From MVRV01 sp964646755 (GTDB taxonomy: Bacteria; Desulfobacterota; Syntrophia; Syntrophales; Smithellaceae), in the NCBI GenBank assembly GCA_964646755.1, contig CAZYIE010000047.1, positions 1-24,536 of the forward strand: DNA of 24,536 nucleotides, read 5' to 3'. How positions within the stretch are numbered: the first letter of the stretch is position 1; every line of letters starts with the position of its first letter. This document shows positions 23,092-24,536 of the stretch, one piece after another. The notes under the pieces are model-generated. The model was given only the letters and a program-made list of their open reading frames with translations, made no database searches and was not told the origin of the DNA. The translations under genes were made by a program, and so were the position numbers.

Positions 23092-24536
23092 TTATTGGCT
23101 GATCACCTGAAGATTCCCATCCAGCGTGTCGCGAATCACCCGGGCAAGTTCTCTCTTTGTCAGCGGTTTCATAATGTAGGCTCTGATCCCAAGTGATTTA
23201 GCCTGTTCTTCCGTGCTGCGCTCCCGGATTCCGGAACAGATAATTATAGGAATGTCTGGACGGATTTTCAGAATTTTCCGCGAGAGAACGANNNNNNNNN
23301 NCGGTCATTTTCGGGAGGGTCATGTCGGTTATGACAAGATCAAAACGCTGCGGTTCTGCGAGGAACAGATCCAGCGCTTCCACACTGCCCGTTACGCCTG
23401 TTACCTCATAACCTAGGGAAGAGAGTATGCGTTTGCCTACATTGATCAGAGCCGGCTCATCGTCCACGAAGAGGATTCGTTCTTTGCCTCCGATAGTTGT
23501 TGAGGAAATATTTCCGGTTTTAGACGCTTCATGGATGATCCTGGGAAGATAGACACTGAATGTTGACCCTTCAGCTATTTTGCTATTGACATTGATAATG
23601 CCGCCATGGTTCTTGACTATGCCATAGACGACGTAAAGGCCGAGACCAGTTCCTTCATTTTTGGGCTTGGTCGTGAAAAAAGGATCGAATATGCGTTGAA
23701 TATGTGCAGGATCAATGCCATGTCCTGTATCACCGATGGTCAACTTGATATAATGCCCCTGTTTTATTTCCGGATGATGGGTAATGCCGCCTTCGGACAA
23801 CTGCAGGGTAGAGAGTTCTATTTTGATGATGCCGCCTGNNNNNNNNNNNNNTCATGATAACCTGATACATCTGGGTCGGATCGCCCAGGACAGTGCAGGA
23901 TTCTTCTGTTACCTGCTGGTTGATCTCTATGGTGGCCGGAATGGCTGCCCGGAGAAATTTGACGGCCTCATTAAGCAGGAGCTTTATATCCAGGGGCTTC
24001 TTATCATGGTCGTCCTGTCGGCTGAAGGTCAGGATTTGTCGGATTAAGTTCTTGGCCCGCTCGGCGCCATTCAGGGTTTCTTGCAGATATTGTTTCTGAA
24101 TTTCATTTGCATCTTCATCCACGGCCATTTCTGTGTAGCCGATGATGGCCCCCAGAATATTATTGAAGTCATGAGCAATACCCCCGGCCAGAGTGCCTAC
24201 AGCTTCCATCTTTTGAGACTGGAGGAGCTGATTTTTGAGCTTGGACTTTTCATCTTCGGCCAGCTTGCGGTCGGTGATATCTCGCACAGTGGAAAGAATC
24301 GCCGGAATTCCCTGAAAATCGATTAAGCGATTATTGATCTCCACTGGAATCAGCCGCCCATCCTTTGTTACGTGAACACCTTCCCAGGTTGCTTGCTTTT
24401 CCCTGTTCAACTTCTCCAGGGTGGATGGAGTTGCTTTTACAGTATCCAGAGTGTCGATATCAGGCGGTCTCATTCTCAAGAGTTCATCACGTGAATATCC
24501 CAATCTGTTACATGCCACATCGTTCACTTCTATGAA
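23092..24536 (-). CDS. PAS hybrid sensor histidine kinase with C-terminal receiver (partial, gapped)
   Basis: The gene enters from the right edge, since the frame is open there (F-I-E-V-N-D, typical inside a PAS domain), and stops at TAA 23092-23094. In order it encodes a PAS domain ending in D-I-T-D-R, a HisKA dimerisation domain with the phospho-acceptor His in G-I-A-H-D-F-N-N-I-L (codon 24171-24173), a HATPase domain with G-D-T-G-H-G-I-D and G-T-G-L-G-L, and a receiver with acidic pair V-D-D-E and the acceptor Asp in V-I-T-D-M-T-L-P (codon 23324-23326). Two N-runs interrupt it: one falls where the N-box should be and the other after the receiver Asp. Both break the frame as printed, but the flanking frames are consistent with one gene. 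Signal and partner are unknown. Confidence 0.88.
23292..23301. other. assembly gap (10 N) in the receiver domain
   Basis: Reading the kinase frame, the gap needs a length divisible by three (0, 3, 6 ...) to join K-M-T with L-S-R-K-I-L-K-I-R-P-D, so the ten N's are a placeholder. Confidence 0.8.
23839..23851. other. assembly gap (13 N) over the kinase N-box
   Basis: The flanks read Q-V-I-M before the gap and G-G-I-I-K-I-E-L after it. In this family about 12 residues containing the N-box Asn lie between, so about 36 bases are missing rather than 13. Confidence 0.75.

Noticed and set aside
1..24536. CRISPR array or toxin-antitoxin or restriction system
   Set aside because: No regularly spaced direct repeats, and no proteins with nuclease, methyltransferase or toxin features were recognised.

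Overview
The window reads as chromosomal DNA from an anaerobic bacterium of the Deltaproteobacteria / Desulfobacterota type, perhaps related to Syntrophus or Smithella. This is an inference from gene content and protein style: a MCP with the Q-V-A-A-A-S-A-Q-V type signalling helix and a D-F-K-D-F tail, a PAS/HisKA/HATPase/REC hybrid kinase, a LivJHMGF-PaaK cluster, a DUF362 plus NapH-like polyferredoxin pair, and a gluconeogenic FBPase/aldolase pair. No rRNA, phage, integrase, transposase or CRISPR array is visible. Three N-runs (8311-8320, 23292-23301, 23839-23851) mark draft-assembly joins, and each breaks the reading frame of the gene it lies in.

Layout. (1) 1-3270: a small Cys-rich secreted protein with a near-perfect sigma70-type promoter; then, on the minus strand, gltX followed by a decayed tRNA-Gln-like sequence and an intact tRNA-Glu(CTC); then a two-TM protein and a possible Tyr-rich mini-protein ending at a strong terminator. 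(2) 3310-9508: a plus-strand operon for a branched-chain-amino-acid-type ABC importer (livJ-H-M-G-F) ending in a phenylacetate-CoA ligase-like gene, which suggests uptake and CoA activation of an aromatic acid or amino-acid-derived acid. Two of its intergenic gaps hold palindromic, repeat-like DNA. (3) 9583-11357: a chemoreceptor whose promoter is a close copy of the one in front of the small secreted protein 9.5 kb away. (4) 11649-14209: a bactofilin-like membrane protein and a DedA protein (minus), divergent from a membrane-anchored alpha/beta hydrolase. (5) 14206-16699: a Tat-exported DUF362 protein and a large membrane polyferredoxin that looks like a NapH-type plus NapG-type fusion. (6) 16784-20638: two divergent genes of unknown role, an 825-aa protein with duplicated helical modules, a long acidic linker and a C-terminal FGE-sulfatase domain, and a 418-aa protein with two topoisomerase-I-type zinc ribbons but no topoisomerase. 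(7) 20652-22991: class I FBPase and a class II aldolase-like enzyme, an upper-gluconeogenesis pair; the FBPase carries a one-base frameshift. (8) 23092 to the right edge: a hybrid sensor kinase, incomplete at its start.

The least explained parts are the divergent FGE-domain / zinc-ribbon pair, the promoter shared by the secreted Cys-rich protein and the chemoreceptor, and the polyferredoxin fusion. I found no clearly new defence or mobile system. The other notable points are a decayed tRNA, a frameshifted fbp, a PaaK with an altered A10 lysine, and the palindromic elements inside the liv operon.
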